Program-made: the position numbers and the translations under genes
Shown: piece by piece, positions 43,108 through 52,197 of the stretch
Position numbering within the stretch: the first letter of the stretch is position 1
How the letters are laid out: each line of letters starts with the position of its first letter
The notes under the pieces: generated by a model
Seen by the model: only the letters and a program-made list of their open reading frames with translations
Database searches by the model: none
What the model was told of the DNA's origin: nothing
DNA from: Embleya hyalina
GTDB lineage: Bacteria; Actinomycetota; Actinomycetes; Streptomycetales; Streptomycetaceae
Direction: 5' to 3'
DNA length: 64,000 bases
Assembly: GCF_003967355.1 (NCBI RefSeq)
Contig: NZ_BIFH01000019.1
Location: 62,001-126,000 of the forward strand

Positions 43108-44195
43108 GTCGGCATCCCCACCGTCGTGCCCTGCGCGAGCCCTGAGCCCGTCACCTCGACGCGGCCGCCCGCGAACATGCCGGTCTGCACCGGCACGATC
43201 CGCGTCGTGGTCCCCTCGACGACCTGGACGCCATAGCCGCCCTCGGCGAGCGCGAGGAGCGCGGCCACCGGCGCGGTCAGCACGTTCTCGCGGCGCGACG
43301 ACGTGAACGCGACGTCGATGGAGGCCTGGTCGAGCCCGGCGACGGCCTTCTCGTCGTCCAGGACGACCGTGGCCTTGAGCTTCGTGGTGGGCGTGGCCGG
43401 GGCACCGCCGCTCTCCTTGCCCGGATCGATGATCGTGGCGGTCGCGGCGACCTTGCCGGGGACGGTCGTCCGATCCGGCAGCCTGACCGACACGGCGGTG
43501 CCGGTCCCGGCCAGACTCGCGTAGGCCATCTCCAGTTCGACGCTCACCACCCGCCTGGTTCCGGTGTAGGTGAGCACGGCCTGCCCCGGCTGCACCGCGT
43601 CGCCGAGCGCGGCCTTGTCGACGTCGACGCGGATCTCCCCGGGCGCGTAATGCACGCGCCCGAGCTCGATACCTCCGGTCTCCTCCAGCCCGTTGGCCTT
43701 CTGCCACTTCCTCACGGCCGCCGCGGTGCCGTCGGTGTACTTCGTGTCGACGGTGAAACCCGTGTAGCCGAGTTCCGCGAGGTTCCGCTCGAACTGCTCG
43801 ACGTCGGGCCCTTCGACGCCGGCCGCGAGGTTTCGGTAGGCGGGGAGCGCGCCGTACAGCAGCAGCACCGGCGTGTTGTCCACCCTGTACAGCGGCTTCC
43901 CACGAGCGACGGTCGACCCGGGCGCGGCAACGGAGGTGAGCGTGCCGGTGAGCTTGCCGCCGTTGAGGGTCGTGGTGCCGCCGTAGTCGAGCCTGCCGGT
44001 CTTGGACGTCGTGTCGACGAGGGTCTCCTTGGTGATCGTGCCGGTGGCCGGGGGCAGTGTGCCGCGCCGAGGCTTCGCGTCGTCCCCGGTGGGCAGCCCG
44101 ATCCCGGTCGCGGCCGCGGTCGCGGCCCCGGCGGCGAGCACCGCCGCCATCCCGGCGACCACGCGTCCGGCGGTGCGGCGCCTGCGGCGGGTCAC
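43104..44195 (-). CDS. HlyD/MacA-like adaptor with peptidoglycan-binding segment
   Basis: A 363-residue membrane-anchored adaptor. An N-terminal membrane segment ([22 protein letters not shown]) is followed by a beta-rich barrel ([24 protein letters not shown]), then [37 protein letters not shown], which is a peptidoglycan-binding-like repeat. A C-terminal HlyD-type domain ends in [26 protein letters not shown]. In Gram-positive bacteria such adaptors couple MacB-type exporters to the wall. The GTG start overlaps the lipoprotein stop (GTGA). It is part of the coupled operon. Confidence 0.82.
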   Translation of the reverse strand: MTRRRRRTAGRVVAGMAAVLAAGAATAAATGIGLPTGDDAKPRRGTLPPATGTITKETLVDTTSKTGRLDYGGTTTLNGGKLTGTLTSVAAPGSTVARGKPLYRVDNTPVLLLYGALPAYRNLAAGVEGPDVEQFERNLAELGYTGFTVDTKYTDGTAAAVRKWQKANGLEETGGIELGRVHYAPGEIRVDVDKAALGDAVQPGQAVLTYTGTRRVVSVELEMAYASLAGTGTAVSVRLPDRTTVPGKVAATATIIDPGKESGGAPATPTTKLKATVVLDDEKAVAGLDQASIDVAFTSSRRENVLTAPVAALLALAEGGYGVQVVEGTTTRIVPVQTGMFAGGRVEVTGSGLAQGTTVGMPT

Positions 44196-44794
44196 GCGCC
44201 GGCTCCCGGGCCGCTGGTCTTTTGGCCTCCGTCACCGCCGGGCGGCTTCGGCATGTACGTCGAGCACGCCTGATCGGCGGCCTTGAAGCGCGGGTCGTCC
44301 GGTCCCAGGCCCAGGGCGTCGTTGTTGATTTGCAGGCCGCCGTCGGAGGACGGGTCGGGGAACTGCGGGATGCCGTTCTCCCGCATGCACTTGGCGTACC
44401 GGCGCAGTTGCTCCGTGACCTTCGGGTCGACCTTCCGGCTCTCGCCGCCGTCGGGCATGAGGCCGCGGCACTTGACCTGCGCGGCGTCGACGACCTTCGG
44501 GTCGATGCCTTCGGGGAGGTTCAGCGAGACGCCGCCGTCGCCGCCGAAGGTCGGGTCGGGGAACTGCGGGATGCCGTTCTCGCGCATGCACTTGGCGTAG
44601 CGGAGCATCGCGTCGCGGGCGTCGCCGGCGCCCTTGCCGTTTCCGGTCCCGCCACCGCCCGGGGATGCCGAGGTGGTCGCGGTGGGCGTGCCCGCGGAGG
44701 CGATCCCGTCGCCGTCGTCGCCCCCGCCGCCGCATCCGGCGAGCGCGCCGAGCATGAGCAGGAGGCCGAGCCCGAGCCCTGTCGTTGTTCGCAT
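44192..44794 (-). CDS. Lipoprotein with two copies of a CMRENG motif
   Basis: A 200-residue lipoprotein. The lipobox LGALAGC (Cys20) is clear after [14 protein letters not shown]. The mature part holds two near-identical segments, [16 protein letters not shown], around residues 66-81 and 132-147, each followed by aspartate/glycine-rich sequence. This looks like a tandem duplication of a small domain with a conserved Cys. It precedes the HlyD-like gene with a GTGA overlap and so is probably a substrate-binding or accessory part of the exporter. The start follows CGAGGAGATCACCGG. Confidence 0.8.
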   Translation of the reverse strand: MRTTTGLGLGLLLMLGALAGCGGGGDDGDGIASAGTPTATTSASPGGGGTGNGKGAGDARDAMLRYAKCMRENGIPQFPDPTFGGDGGVSLNLPEGIDPKVVDAAQVKCRGLMPDGGESRKVDPKVTEQLRRYAKCMRENGIPQFPDPSSDGGLQINNDALGLGPDDPRFKAADQACSTYMPKPPGGDGGQKTSGPGAGA

Positions 44795-44889
44795 CCGGTG
44801 ATCTCCTCGGGTCGTGGCCGTGCGAGGTCGTGGCCGGGTGAGGCCGCCCTCGTACGGCAGTGGTCGTGGACCCCATTCGAGTCGCCGCC

Positions 44890-44908
44890 CCGTCATCCCA
44901 CCGTCATC
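44890..44908. promoter_or_regulatory. CCGTCATC direct repeats, OmpR-type site
   Basis: CCGTCATC occurs at 44890 and 44901, 11 bp apart, between the divergent lipoprotein operon and the OmpR-type regulator. An 11-bp period is the known pattern for OmpR-family binding. Confidence 0.5.
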
Positions 44909-44954
44909 GCATTCGTTGACGCGGAAGTGACGCCCTCGGCGGGAGGATGGGCGG

Positions 44955-45611
44955 ATGCGAATCCTGGTGGTGGAGGACGAACCGCTCTTCGCGGACGCGG
45001 TGGCCGAGTGGCTGCGCGGCGACGCGCACGCGGTGGACGTGGTGTACGACGGCGACACGGCCCTGGGGAACCTCGCCGTCCACGACTACGACGTGGTCGT
45101 CCTGGACCGGGACGTGCCCGGTGTGCACGGCGACGACGTGTGCCGCACCATCGCCGCGGGCCAGGGCACGACGCGGGTGCTGATGCTCACCGCCGCGGGC
45201 CTGATCGACGACCGCGTGGCGGGCCTGACGCTCGGCGCGGACGACTACCTCGCCAAGCCCGTCGCCTTTCGCGAACTGGGCGCCCGGGTGGTCGCGTTGG
45301 GCCGGCGCTCGCGGGCCGCCGCGCCGCCGGTGCTGGAGCGGGCGGGCGTACGGCTGGACCTGCACCGGCGCGAGGTGTACCGAGATGGCCGGTATGTCCC
45401 GCTGTCGCGCAAGGAGTTCGCGGTGCTGGCCGAGCTGCTGCGTGCGGACGGCGCCGTGGTGTCGGCCGAACTCCTGTTGGAGAAGGCGTGGGACGAGCAC
45501 ACCGATCCGTTCACGAACGTGGTGCGGATGACGATCCTCAAGCTGCGCCGCAAACTCGGCGAACCGCAACTCGTGGTGACCCAAACGGGAGTGGGGTACC
45601 GGATCCCGTGA
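44955..45611 (+). CDS. Response regulator, OmpR family, VanR-like
   Basis: A 218-residue response regulator. Its receiver (MRILVVEDEPLFADAVAEWL, D51 in VVLDRDVPGVHGDD, GADDYLAKPVAFRE) and winged helix (VSAELLLEKAWDEHTDPFTNVV, LRRKLGEPQLVVTQTGVGYRIP) closely parallel VanR in this window. It is not part of the van locus; its partner kinase follows in a GTGA overlap. Divergent from the lipoprotein/ABC operon, it is the probable regulator of it. The ATG follows GGGAGGATGGGCGG. Confidence 0.92.
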   Translation: MRILVVEDEPLFADAVAEWLRGDAHAVDVVYDGDTALGNLAVHDYDVVVLDRDVPGVHGDDVCRTIAAGQGTTRVLMLTAAGLIDDRVAGLTLGADDYLAKPVAFRELGARVVALGRRSRAAAPPVLERAGVRLDLHRREVYRDGRYVPLSRKEFAVLAELLRADGAVVSAELLLEKAWDEHTDPFTNVVRMTILKLRRKLGEPQLVVTQTGVGYRIP

Positions 45612-46864
45612 GGACGAGGCGCGGTGCGGCCCGGTCGGCGCAACCTTCGGGTCTGACGATTCGCGCCCGGCTGACGCTCGTGTACGGCGTGCTGTTCCTG
45701 ATCGCCGGCGGAGTGGTGCTGGGCGCGACGTATCTGCTGGTGTCCCAGCAGCTGGGAGGCGACTCGCAGGGCACATACAAGAGTTCGGCGACCGGTGGGG
45801 CCCCCGTCGGTGGCGGGCCCGTGGGCGACGCCGGGTCCGGGGGCCCGCCGGGCGCGGCGCCGCCGCCGCCCGAGCAGCAGTTCACCCGGTCGACCGACGG
45901 CACGCGCGAGGGCGCGCTCAACGCCCTCCTTACGCAGGGCGGCATCGCCCTCGCCGCGGTCGGCATCGCGGCCACGCTGTTCGGCTGGCTCATCGCCGGG
46001 CGCATGTTGCAGCCGCTGCACCGCATGACGGAGACGGCGCGGCGCATCGCCGAGGCGCCCGCCGCGGACCGGAACCTGCACGAACGCATCGATCTGGCCG
46101 GCCCCGAGGACGAACTCAAACGGCTCGCCGACACGTTCGACCTGATGCTGGAACGCCTGGACCATTCCTTCGACGGCCAACGGCGGTTCATCGCGAACGC
46201 CTCGCACGAACTCCGTACACCGCTGGCCCTCAACCAGGCGCTGCTGGAAGTCGCGGTCTTCCGCCGTACCGCGTCGGAGGAGGTGCGCCAGTTGGGCGAG
46301 ACGCTCCTGGAGATCAACAACCGCCACGAACGGCTGATCGACGGCCTGCTGCTCCTGGCCCGCTCCGAACACGAGGTGCTGGACCGCGCGTTCGTCGACC
46401 TCGCGGATGTCGTCGACCACGTCGCGGAGCTGGCGCCCCGGGGGGCCGTCGCCATCGAGATCGAAACCGCCGAGGCCCCGACCACGGGGAACCCGGTGCT
46501 GTTGGAACGCCTCGTGCACAACCTCGTCGAGAACGGGACGAGGCACAACACGCCCGAGGGCGGTTGGGTACGCGTCACGAGCCGCACCGGCGCCGACGGA
46601 TCGGCCGTCGTCGAGGTCTCCAACACCGGACCGGCCGTGCCGAGGTACGAAGTCCCCTCACTCTTCGAGCCGTTCCGCCGCCTCGGCGCCGAACGCCCGG
46701 CAACCCGTACGCCCGGCGCCGGCCTCGGCCTGTCGATCGTCCGCGCCGTGGCCCGCGCCCACGGCGGCGACGTCCACGCCGAACCCCGAGAGGGCGGCGG
46801 ATTGACGGTCACCGTCACCCTCCCGCCCGCCCGGGAACCCGGCGACGGCGCTCCGACACCCTGA
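45608..46864 (+). CDS. Sensor histidine kinase, VanS-like architecture
   Basis: A 418-residue kinase. Membrane segments lie at about residues 20-46 and 112-130, enclosing a low-complexity external loop of about 65 residues rich in Gly and Pro. The HAMP region and H-box ASHELRTPL (H200), then the N-box (VHNLVENGTRHN) and G-box (GAGLGLSIVRA) follow. The order and the LALNQALLEVAV context resemble VanS, but the loop differs. The GTG overlaps the regulator stop. The C-terminal 50 nt overlap the convergent peptidase gene. It likely senses an envelope stress. Confidence 0.9.
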   Translation: MRTRRGAARSAQPSGLTIRARLTLVYGVLFLIAGGVVLGATYLLVSQQLGGDSQGTYKSSATGGAPVGGGPVGDAGSGGPPGAAPPPPEQQFTRSTDGTREGALNALLTQGGIALAAVGIAATLFGWLIAGRMLQPLHRMTETARRIAEAPAADRNLHERIDLAGPEDELKRLADTFDLMLERLDHSFDGQRRFIANASHELRTPLALNQALLEVAVFRRTASEEVRQLGETLLEINNRHERLIDGLLLLARSEHEVLDRAFVDLADVVDHVAELAPRGAVAIEIETAEAPTTGNPVLLERLVHNLVENGTRHNTPEGGWVRVTSRTGADGSAVVEVSNTGPAVPRYEVPSLFEPFRRLGAERPATRTPGAGLGLSIVRAVARAHGGDVHAEPREGGGLTVTVTLPPAREPGDGAPTP

Positions 46865-48404
46865 ACGCGGGTTCGTGGGTCGTCGGGCTCGAAGCGGTGG
46901 GGGGATCCGGGCGACAGAACAGGTCGCGCGAGGGTCGAATCCCGGTCGCCAGGAATCGGTCGGCCCCACGCAGCGCGCACGACGGTGCCTCCGGGTCGTA
47001 GCCGCCGTGGTTGCCACCGTCCACGGTGATCATGCGCGCCCGGTCGCCCAGGGCCCTGCGCATGCCCAGCGCACCCGCGTAGGGCGTGGCCGGGTCGCGC
47101 AGCGTCTGCAGCAGCAGGATGTCGGACGGCCCCCGGTCGGTCACCCGCACCGGTTTCTCGACCGGGTCCGGCCAGAACGCGCACGGCTGGATGTTCGCGC
47201 CCGCGCCGCCCAGGATCGGGAACCGGGCACGGCTCGCCGCCACTTCCCGCCGATAGCCGGCGATGTCGCGGGGCGCGCGGGTGTCGCCGCAGGTCACCGC
47301 CAACAACACCGCGACCTCGTTGTCCTCGGGTACACCCGGGGTGACCGGGGGCGGACCCCATCGGGGCGCGGGCCCGCCGTGGCGGAGGAACCCGAACCAC
47401 GCGGCGAATTCGGGGAACTGCAGCGTGTGATAGGCGTTCGACTGCCAGATGGAGCGGAAGAACGCGCCGTCGACGGGGCCCGCGAGCGGGTGTGTCACCG
47501 GCGACCGGTCCAGGCGTTCGGCCAGTTCGAGGTAGTTGGCGCGGACCGCGGCCGGGTCGTCGCCGAGGCCCAGGACGGCCGCCCGTTCGGCGGCCCAGGA
47601 GGCGAAGTCGCCGAATCGCACGTCGAATCCGCGGTCCCACTCGGCCCATCGTTCGTGCCACGTGCCGTTGGGGTCCGAACTCGCGTCCAGGACGATCCGA
47701 TCGGTGCGCTCGGGAAACAGTTCGGAGTAGACCGCGCCCAGGTAACTGCCGTACGACGCGCTTCGATACGAGATCCTTCGCTCGCCGAGGGCGATGCGGA
47801 CGCGGTCCATGTCCCGCGCGGTGTTCGCGGTGGTCACGTGCCGCAACACGTCGCCGCCGTTGGCCAGGCAGTCGCGCGCCAACTCGCGCGCGAACCGCAC
47901 GTTGGCCTCGATCGCCCCGTCCGGTCCGGGGAACGGGATCACCCGTTCGTGGGGGACCCGGTCGGCGGTGCGTCCGCACGTGACGGGCGTACTGCGTCCG
48001 AGACCGCGGGGGTCGAAACCCACGAGGTCGTATCGATCCAGGACTTCCCGAGGGTAGTAATTCGACCACAGTTCGGGCAGATGCAGACTCGGCACACCGG
48101 GACCACCGCCGTTGTGCACCAGCACGCCGCGGCGCAGTCCCGGCTTCGCCGTCGAGAGACGGGAGACGGCGATGTCGATCCTGCGCCCCGCCGGCGCCCG
48201 GTAGTCGAGCGGGACCTGTACGGTCGTGCATCTCATTCGCGGATCCGCGGGACCGTAAGCCGAAGGCGGACAGTCCCCCCAGACCGGAGCCGGTACCGAC
48301 GCGGCCGCGCCGGCGGGGACCGTGGACACGAGAATGCACGCCGAGGCGAGCAGCATCGCCGCACGGAGCATCGGGCCCGAGCGTTTCAACATGGTCTGGA
48401 CCAT
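46815..48404 (-). CDS. Secreted alpha/beta hydrolase, tripeptidyl aminopeptidase type
   Basis: A 529-residue exported peptidase. The signal peptide lies in MLRAAMLLASACILVSTVPAG. The fold shows VLVHNGGGPGV (oxyanion), the nucleophile Ser in SASYGSYLGAVYSELFP, the acid in LLLQTLRDPATPYAG and the His in VDGGNHGGYDP. These are the features of Streptomyces SlpD/SlpE-type tripeptidyl aminopeptidases. In working relatives the elbow reads GVSYGTYLG; the SASYGSYLG here keeps the Ser and Gly. ATG 48404 or 48392 are both possible, neither with a ribosome site. The start overlaps a DasR-like box. Confidence 0.85.
   Translation of the reverse strand: MVQTMLKRSGPMLRAAMLLASACILVSTVPAGAAASVPAPVWGDCPPSAYGPADPRMRCTTVQVPLDYRAPAGRRIDIAVSRLSTAKPGLRRGVLVHNGGGPGVPSLHLPELWSNYYPREVLDRYDLVGFDPRGLGRSTPVTCGRTADRVPHERVIPFPGPDGAIEANVRFARELARDCLANGGDVLRHVTTANTARDMDRVRIALGERRISYRSASYGSYLGAVYSELFPERTDRIVLDASSDPNGTWHERWAEWDRGFDVRFGDFASWAAERAAVLGLGDDPAAVRANYLELAERLDRSPVTHPLAGPVDGAFFRSIWQSNAYHTLQFPEFAAWFGFLRHGGPAPRWGPPPVTPGVPEDNEVAVLLAVTCGDTRAPRDIAGYRREVAASRARFPILGGAGANIQPCAFWPDPVEKPVRVTDRGPSDILLLQTLRDPATPYAGALGMRRALGDRARMITVDGGNHGGYDPEAPSCALRGADRFLATGIRPSRDLFCRPDPPTASSPTTHEPAFRVSERRRRVPGRAGG
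48392..48403. promoter_or_regulatory. DasR-like box at the peptidase start
   Basis: TGGTCTGGACCA matches the DasR consensus core TGGTCTAGACCA with one mismatch. It lies over the start codon of the peptidase gene, so GntR-family DasR, which responds to N-acetylglucosamine phosphates, may repress it. Confidence 0.5.
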
Positions 48405-48515
48405 AGGGAATCGCGGCGCATCGCGACAATCCCCGGAAGCCCTCGAATCGAGCACCGTGCGATCGTGCGATCCGGCCGCCGCCGACGGGAGTTCACGCGC
48501 ACGGTCGCGAAACTC

Positions 48516-48572
48516 TGGTCCAGACCAATCTGGTACAGACCATTGACCGGTGGTTCGGACCCTTCCTAGGCT
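48516..48572 (+). promoter_or_regulatory. Chitinase promoter with two TGGTCCAGACCA-type boxes
   Basis: TGGTCCAGACCA (48516-48527) and TGGTACAGACCA (48531-48542) lie next to TTGACC (48543-48548), which is 18 bp before TAGGCT (48567-48572). Pairs of such 12-bp boxes over the -35 region are known in Streptomyces chitinase promoters, and the motif is also DasR-like. Confidence 0.75.
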
Positions 48573-48665
48573 CATGCAGCCGCGACGGGGTGTGTCGTAG
48601 CTCTCGACACGCCCGCGCGGCGACGCAGTCTCCCCGTACGTTCGGACCGAGTTCGAGGAGTTCCC

Positions 48666-50210
48666 TTGAGCACAGGCACCGCACGACCCGTCACGCACAC
48701 GCGAGACCCCGATCGGCCGGGCACCAGGCGCGGTCGTCTGCTCATCGCTCTGCTCACGGCCCTGCTGTTGCCCCTGGGTGCCCTGGTCGGGCTGACCGGG
48801 CCGGCCCATGCCGAGGGCACCGGCGGCTCGGAGACGTCCGGCTGGGGCCGGGACCGGCCGCCGACCGCGCCGGGCAGGCCGCACGCGAGCCACGTCACCG
48901 ATACGTCGGTCAATCTCTCCTGGCGCGCGGCCAGGGACGACCGGGGCGTGCGCAACTACGACGTGCTGCGCGACGGCGTCAAGGTCGCCACCGTGCGGCA
49001 CACGTCCTACGTCGACCGCGGCCTCAACACCGGAACCGGCTACACCTACACCGTCGTCGCGCGCGACACGAGGGACCAGGTCGGTCCCGCGAGCGCTCCC
49101 GCGAAGGTGCGCACCACCGGCGAAGCGAAGGTCAAGCTGGGCTACTTCACCAACTGGGGCCCCTACCTGGCCAAGAACATCGACACGTCCGGCACGGCCC
49201 GCAACATCACCCACATCAACTACGCGTTCGGCAACGTCGTGGACGGCAAGTGTGTGGTCGGCGACCCCTGGGCCGACTACCAGAGGCCCTACACCGCCGC
49301 CGACAGCGTCGACGGTGTCGCCGACACCGCGGAGCAGCCGCTGAAGGGCCACTTCAACCAGCTGCGCGAGCTGAAGAAGAAGTACCCGAACCTCAAGATC
49401 CTCTACTCGTTCGGCGGCTGGACCTGGTCCGGTGGCTTCACCGAGGCCGTGCGGAACCCGGCCGCGTTCGCCGAGTCGTGCCACAGCGTGGTCGAAGACC
49501 CGCGCTGGGCCGACGTGTTCGACGGCATCGACCTGGACTGGGAATACCCGAACGCGTGCGGTCTGACCTGTGACGCGAGCGGCTTCGAGTCGATCAAGAC
49601 CCTGCTGGACGCCACACGTGCCCGCTTCGGCGCCGGCAACCTGGTCACCGCGGCCATCACGGCCGACGCCGCCCCCGGCGGCAAGCTCGACGTCGCCGAC
49701 TACGGCGGCGCCTCGGGGGCCGTGGACTGGTACAACGTGATGACGTACGACTTCTTCGGTTCGTGGATGGCGCAGGGTCCGACCGCCCCGCACTCGCCGC
49801 TGACGTCGTACCCGGGCATCCCCGTGCCGAACTTCAACTCGGCCGACGCCATCGCCAAGCTCCGGACCAAGGGCGTGCCCGCGAAGAAGCTGCTGCTCGG
49901 AATTCCGTTCTACGGTCACGGCTGGACGGGCGTGACCCAGAGCGAACCGGGAGGCACCGCGACCGCGCCCGCGTCGGGTGACGGCAGCTACCGCGCGCTC
50001 AAGGTCCGTTGCCCCGCCACCGGCATGGCCGGCGGCACCTCGTACGGCCACTGCGGCAACGAATGGTGGGGCTACGACACGCCGGCCAGCCTCGCCGTCA
50101 AGACGAAGTGGGCCAAGGAACAGAAGCTGAGCGGCGCCTTCTTCTGGGAGCTGAGCGGCGACACCGAGAACGGCGAACTCGCCGCAGCGCTCAACGGCGG
50201 ACTGGGATAA
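48666..50210 (+). CDS. Secreted GH18 chitinase with fibronectin III domain
   Basis: A 514-residue exported chitinase. The signal peptide (RLLIALLTALLLPLGALVGL, cut near AHA) is followed by a fibronectin type III domain (about 65-150; RPHASHVTDTSVNLSWRAA) and the GH18 barrel (from about 155). The catalytic motif DGIDLDWEYP places the proton donor at E293. SFGGWTWSGGF and YDFFGSWM mark the subfamily A groove. It cuts chitin to chitobiose outside the cell. The start is TTG 48666 with GAGGAG upstream, the same start used by the ORF. A hairpin ends the gene. Confidence 0.93.
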   Translation: MSTGTARPVTHTRDPDRPGTRRGRLLIALLTALLLPLGALVGLTGPAHAEGTGGSETSGWGRDRPPTAPGRPHASHVTDTSVNLSWRAARDDRGVRNYDVLRDGVKVATVRHTSYVDRGLNTGTGYTYTVVARDTRDQVGPASAPAKVRTTGEAKVKLGYFTNWGPYLAKNIDTSGTARNITHINYAFGNVVDGKCVVGDPWADYQRPYTAADSVDGVADTAEQPLKGHFNQLRELKKKYPNLKILYSFGGWTWSGGFTEAVRNPAAFAESCHSVVEDPRWADVFDGIDLDWEYPNACGLTCDASGFESIKTLLDATRARFGAGNLVTAAITADAAPGGKLDVADYGGASGAVDWYNVMTYDFFGSWMAQGPTAPHSPLTSYPGIPVPNFNSADAIAKLRTKGVPAKKLLLGIPFYGHGWTGVTQSEPGGTATAPASGDGSYRALKVRCPATGMAGGTSYGHCGNEWWGYDTPASLAVKTKWAKEQKLSGAFFWELSGDTENGELAAALNGGLG

Positions 50211-50228
50211 CCCACTCGACCCGGGAAA

Positions 50229-50263
50229 GGTCGCGGCCGGACCGAGTGGGGCCGGCCGCGACC
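50229..50263. terminator. 12-bp stem hairpin between convergent genes
   Basis: GGTCGCGGCCGG pairs with CCGGCCGCGACC around an 11-base loop. It can end both the chitinase and the convergent response regulator transcripts. Confidence 0.65.
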
Positions 50264-50269
50264 GCGGGC

Positions 50270-50938
50270 TCAGGCCCCGGGTCTGACGAGGCCGCTCTGA
50301 TAGGCGATGACGACCAGTTGGGCGCGGTCGCGGGCGCCGAGCTTGGTCATGGCCCGGTTGACGTGGGTCTTCGCGGTGACGGCGGTGACGTGCAGGCGTT
50401 CGGCGATGTCGTGGTTGGACAGGCCCAGTGCGGCGAGGATCATCACCTCGCGTTCGCGCGGCGTCAGGAGGTCGAGTCGGCGGCCGGCGCGCGGGTCGGC
50501 GGCGGCGGGTTGGGCGACGACCCGCGCGATGAGTTGGCGGGTGGCGGTGGGGGAGAGCAGGGCGTCGCCGGCGGCGACGGTACGGATGGCGTCGAGCAGA
50601 TCGGGCGGGTCCACGCCCTTGCCCAGGAAGCCGCCGGCTCCGGCGCGCAGGGCGTCGACGAGGTGTTCGTCGACCTCGAACGTGGTGAGGATGAGGATCC
50701 GGACGCCGGCGAGGTCCTCGTCGGCGCAGATGCGGGCGGTGGCCTCGATCCCGTCGAGGACGGGCATGCGGATGTCCATCAGGACCACGTCCGCGCGTCG
50801 GCTGCGCGCGAGTTCGACCGCCTCGGCACCGTTGGCGGCCTCACCGACGACCTCCATGTCCGGGGCGCTGTCGATGAGGAGTTTGAAGGTGCCGCGCAGG
50901 AGTGCCTGGTCGTCGGCGAGGAGGACGCGGATGGTCAT
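50270..50938 (-). CDS. Response regulator, NarL/LuxR family
   Basis: A 222-residue response regulator. The receiver (MTIRVLLADDQALLRGTFKLL; phospho-Asp in DVVLMDIRMPVLDG) and a LuxR helix-turn-helix (LTPREREVMILAALGLSNHDIAE, TVKTHV-type HVTAVTAKTHVNRAMTKLGA) are complete. Its ATG overlaps the kinase stop (ATGA). With the kinase it probably controls the MmpL gene upstream in the same direction. Confidence 0.9.
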   Translation of the reverse strand: MTIRVLLADDQALLRGTFKLLIDSAPDMEVVGEAANGAEAVELARSRRADVVLMDIRMPVLDGIEATARICADEDLAGVRILILTTFEVDEHLVDALRAGAGGFLGKGVDPPDLLDAIRTVAAGDALLSPTATRQLIARVVAQPAAADPRAGRRLDLLTPREREVMILAALGLSNHDIAERLHVTAVTAKTHVNRAMTKLGARDRAQLVVIAYQSGLVRPGA

Positions 50939-52122
50939 CGGGGGGCTCCGGAGTCTCCGGGGGTGAGCGGCAGGGGAAGTTCGGCCGTGACGCGATATCC
51001 GCCCCGGTCGCCCGTGCCGGTGTCGAGGGTGCCGCCGAAGGCGTGTGCGCGTTCGCGCATGCCGATCAGGCCGTGCCCGTCGTGGTCCGCGGCGCCGGCC
51101 GGGCCGCCCCGGCCGGTGTCGGTGACGTCGACGCGCAGGGTGCCCTCGCCGTAGTCCAGGCGGACGTGGGCGGTGGCGGGTCCGGCGTGCTTGGCCGTGT
51201 TGGTGAGTGCTTCCTGGATGATGCGGAACGCGGCGAGCTCGACGGACGGCGCCGCCGGCCGCGGTGTGCCGATGACGGTGACCTCGACCGGGAGCCCGGT
51301 ACCGCGAAACGACGCGGCGAGGTCGTCCAGATCGGCCAGGGTCGGCGCGGGCGCGCGCGGATCGGTGTCCCCGTCCTGCCGCAACAGCCCCACCGTGGCG
51401 CGTAGTTCGTCCAGCGCGGCCCGGCTGGTGTCGGTCAGTTGGGCCAGCGCCCGGTAGGCGGCTTCGGGGTCGGTCAACACCAGATGCCGGGCGACGCCGG
51501 CCTGGGCGTTGACCAGGGTGATGTGGTGGGCGACGACGTCGTGCAGGTCACGGGCGATGCGTACGCGCTCGGCGGCGACCCGGCGGGCGGCCTCGTCCTC
51601 GCGGGTGCGTTCGGCGCGCTCGGCACGGTCGTGCAGCGTGGCGAGGTAGGCGCGCCGGGAACGGGTGGTGTCCCCGATGGCGACGGCGAGTACGAGTACG
51701 TCGAACCACGCGAGCGTGTGCGCGTCGAGGATGCTCCGGGATCGGGCCGCGGCCAGCCCCGCGGTCAGGCCCGCGCAGACGACCAGGCCGATGGCCCAGG
51801 CACGAGCCCGGGGCAGCCGCGAGGCCACGGTGTAGAGGGCGACGAGACTCGCGCCCGGCAGCAGCACCGGGTCCGCGACGACGGCGAGTTGCACGCTTTC
51901 GACCGCCACGACCGCGGCCAGGACGAGCACGGGCGCGCGGGTGCGCCACACCAGCGGCACACACGCGGCGGCGGTCCACGACACCGGCGCGGCGCGTGGA
52001 CCGTGCCACCCGGACGGGCCGGCCATCGAGGCGAAGACCGCCAGCACCACCAGCAGCACGGCCGGGAGCGCGTCCCGAGCCCTCGGGTGCCGGGCGAGCC
52101 GGTTCCGCGCCGACTTGATCAT
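50935..52122 (-). CDS. Sensor histidine kinase, NarL class
   Basis: A 395-residue kinase. Several membrane helices fill the first 150 residues (AVLLVVLAVFASMAG, VLVLAAVVAVESVQLAVV, AWAIGLVVCAGLTAGLA, WFDVLVLAVAIG). The HisKA_3 motif is ARDLHDVVAHHITLV, followed by ATP-binding EALTNTAKHAG and GHGLIGMRERA. ATG 52122 follows ACAGGAGTGCAG; a GTG at 52128 overlaps that site. The sensor appears to be membrane-embedded. Together with the next gene it forms a two-component pair. Confidence 0.88.
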   Translation of the reverse strand: MIKSARNRLARHPRARDALPAVLLVVLAVFASMAGPSGWHGPRAAPVSWTAAACVPLVWRTRAPVLVLAAVVAVESVQLAVVADPVLLPGASLVALYTVASRLPRARAWAIGLVVCAGLTAGLAAARSRSILDAHTLAWFDVLVLAVAIGDTTRSRRAYLATLHDRAERAERTREDEAARRVAAERVRIARDLHDVVAHHITLVNAQAGVARHLVLTDPEAAYRALAQLTDTSRAALDELRATVGLLRQDGDTDPRAPAPTLADLDDLAASFRGTGLPVEVTVIGTPRPAAPSVELAAFRIIQEALTNTAKHAGPATAHVRLDYGEGTLRVDVTDTGRGGPAGAADHDGHGLIGMRERAHAFGGTLDTGTGDRGGYRVTAELPLPLTPGDSGAPR

Positions 52123-52197
52123 CTGCACTCCTGTACGGTACGCAGCCGGGACCGGCGCGCGGTGGAACGCGCCGACCCCGGAGCCGGATGTGGCCGC

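Noticed and set aside
48590-49573. 327-codon plus-strand ORF overlapping the chitinase gene
   Set aside because: Arginine-rich frame-shifted copy of the chitinase coding sequence.
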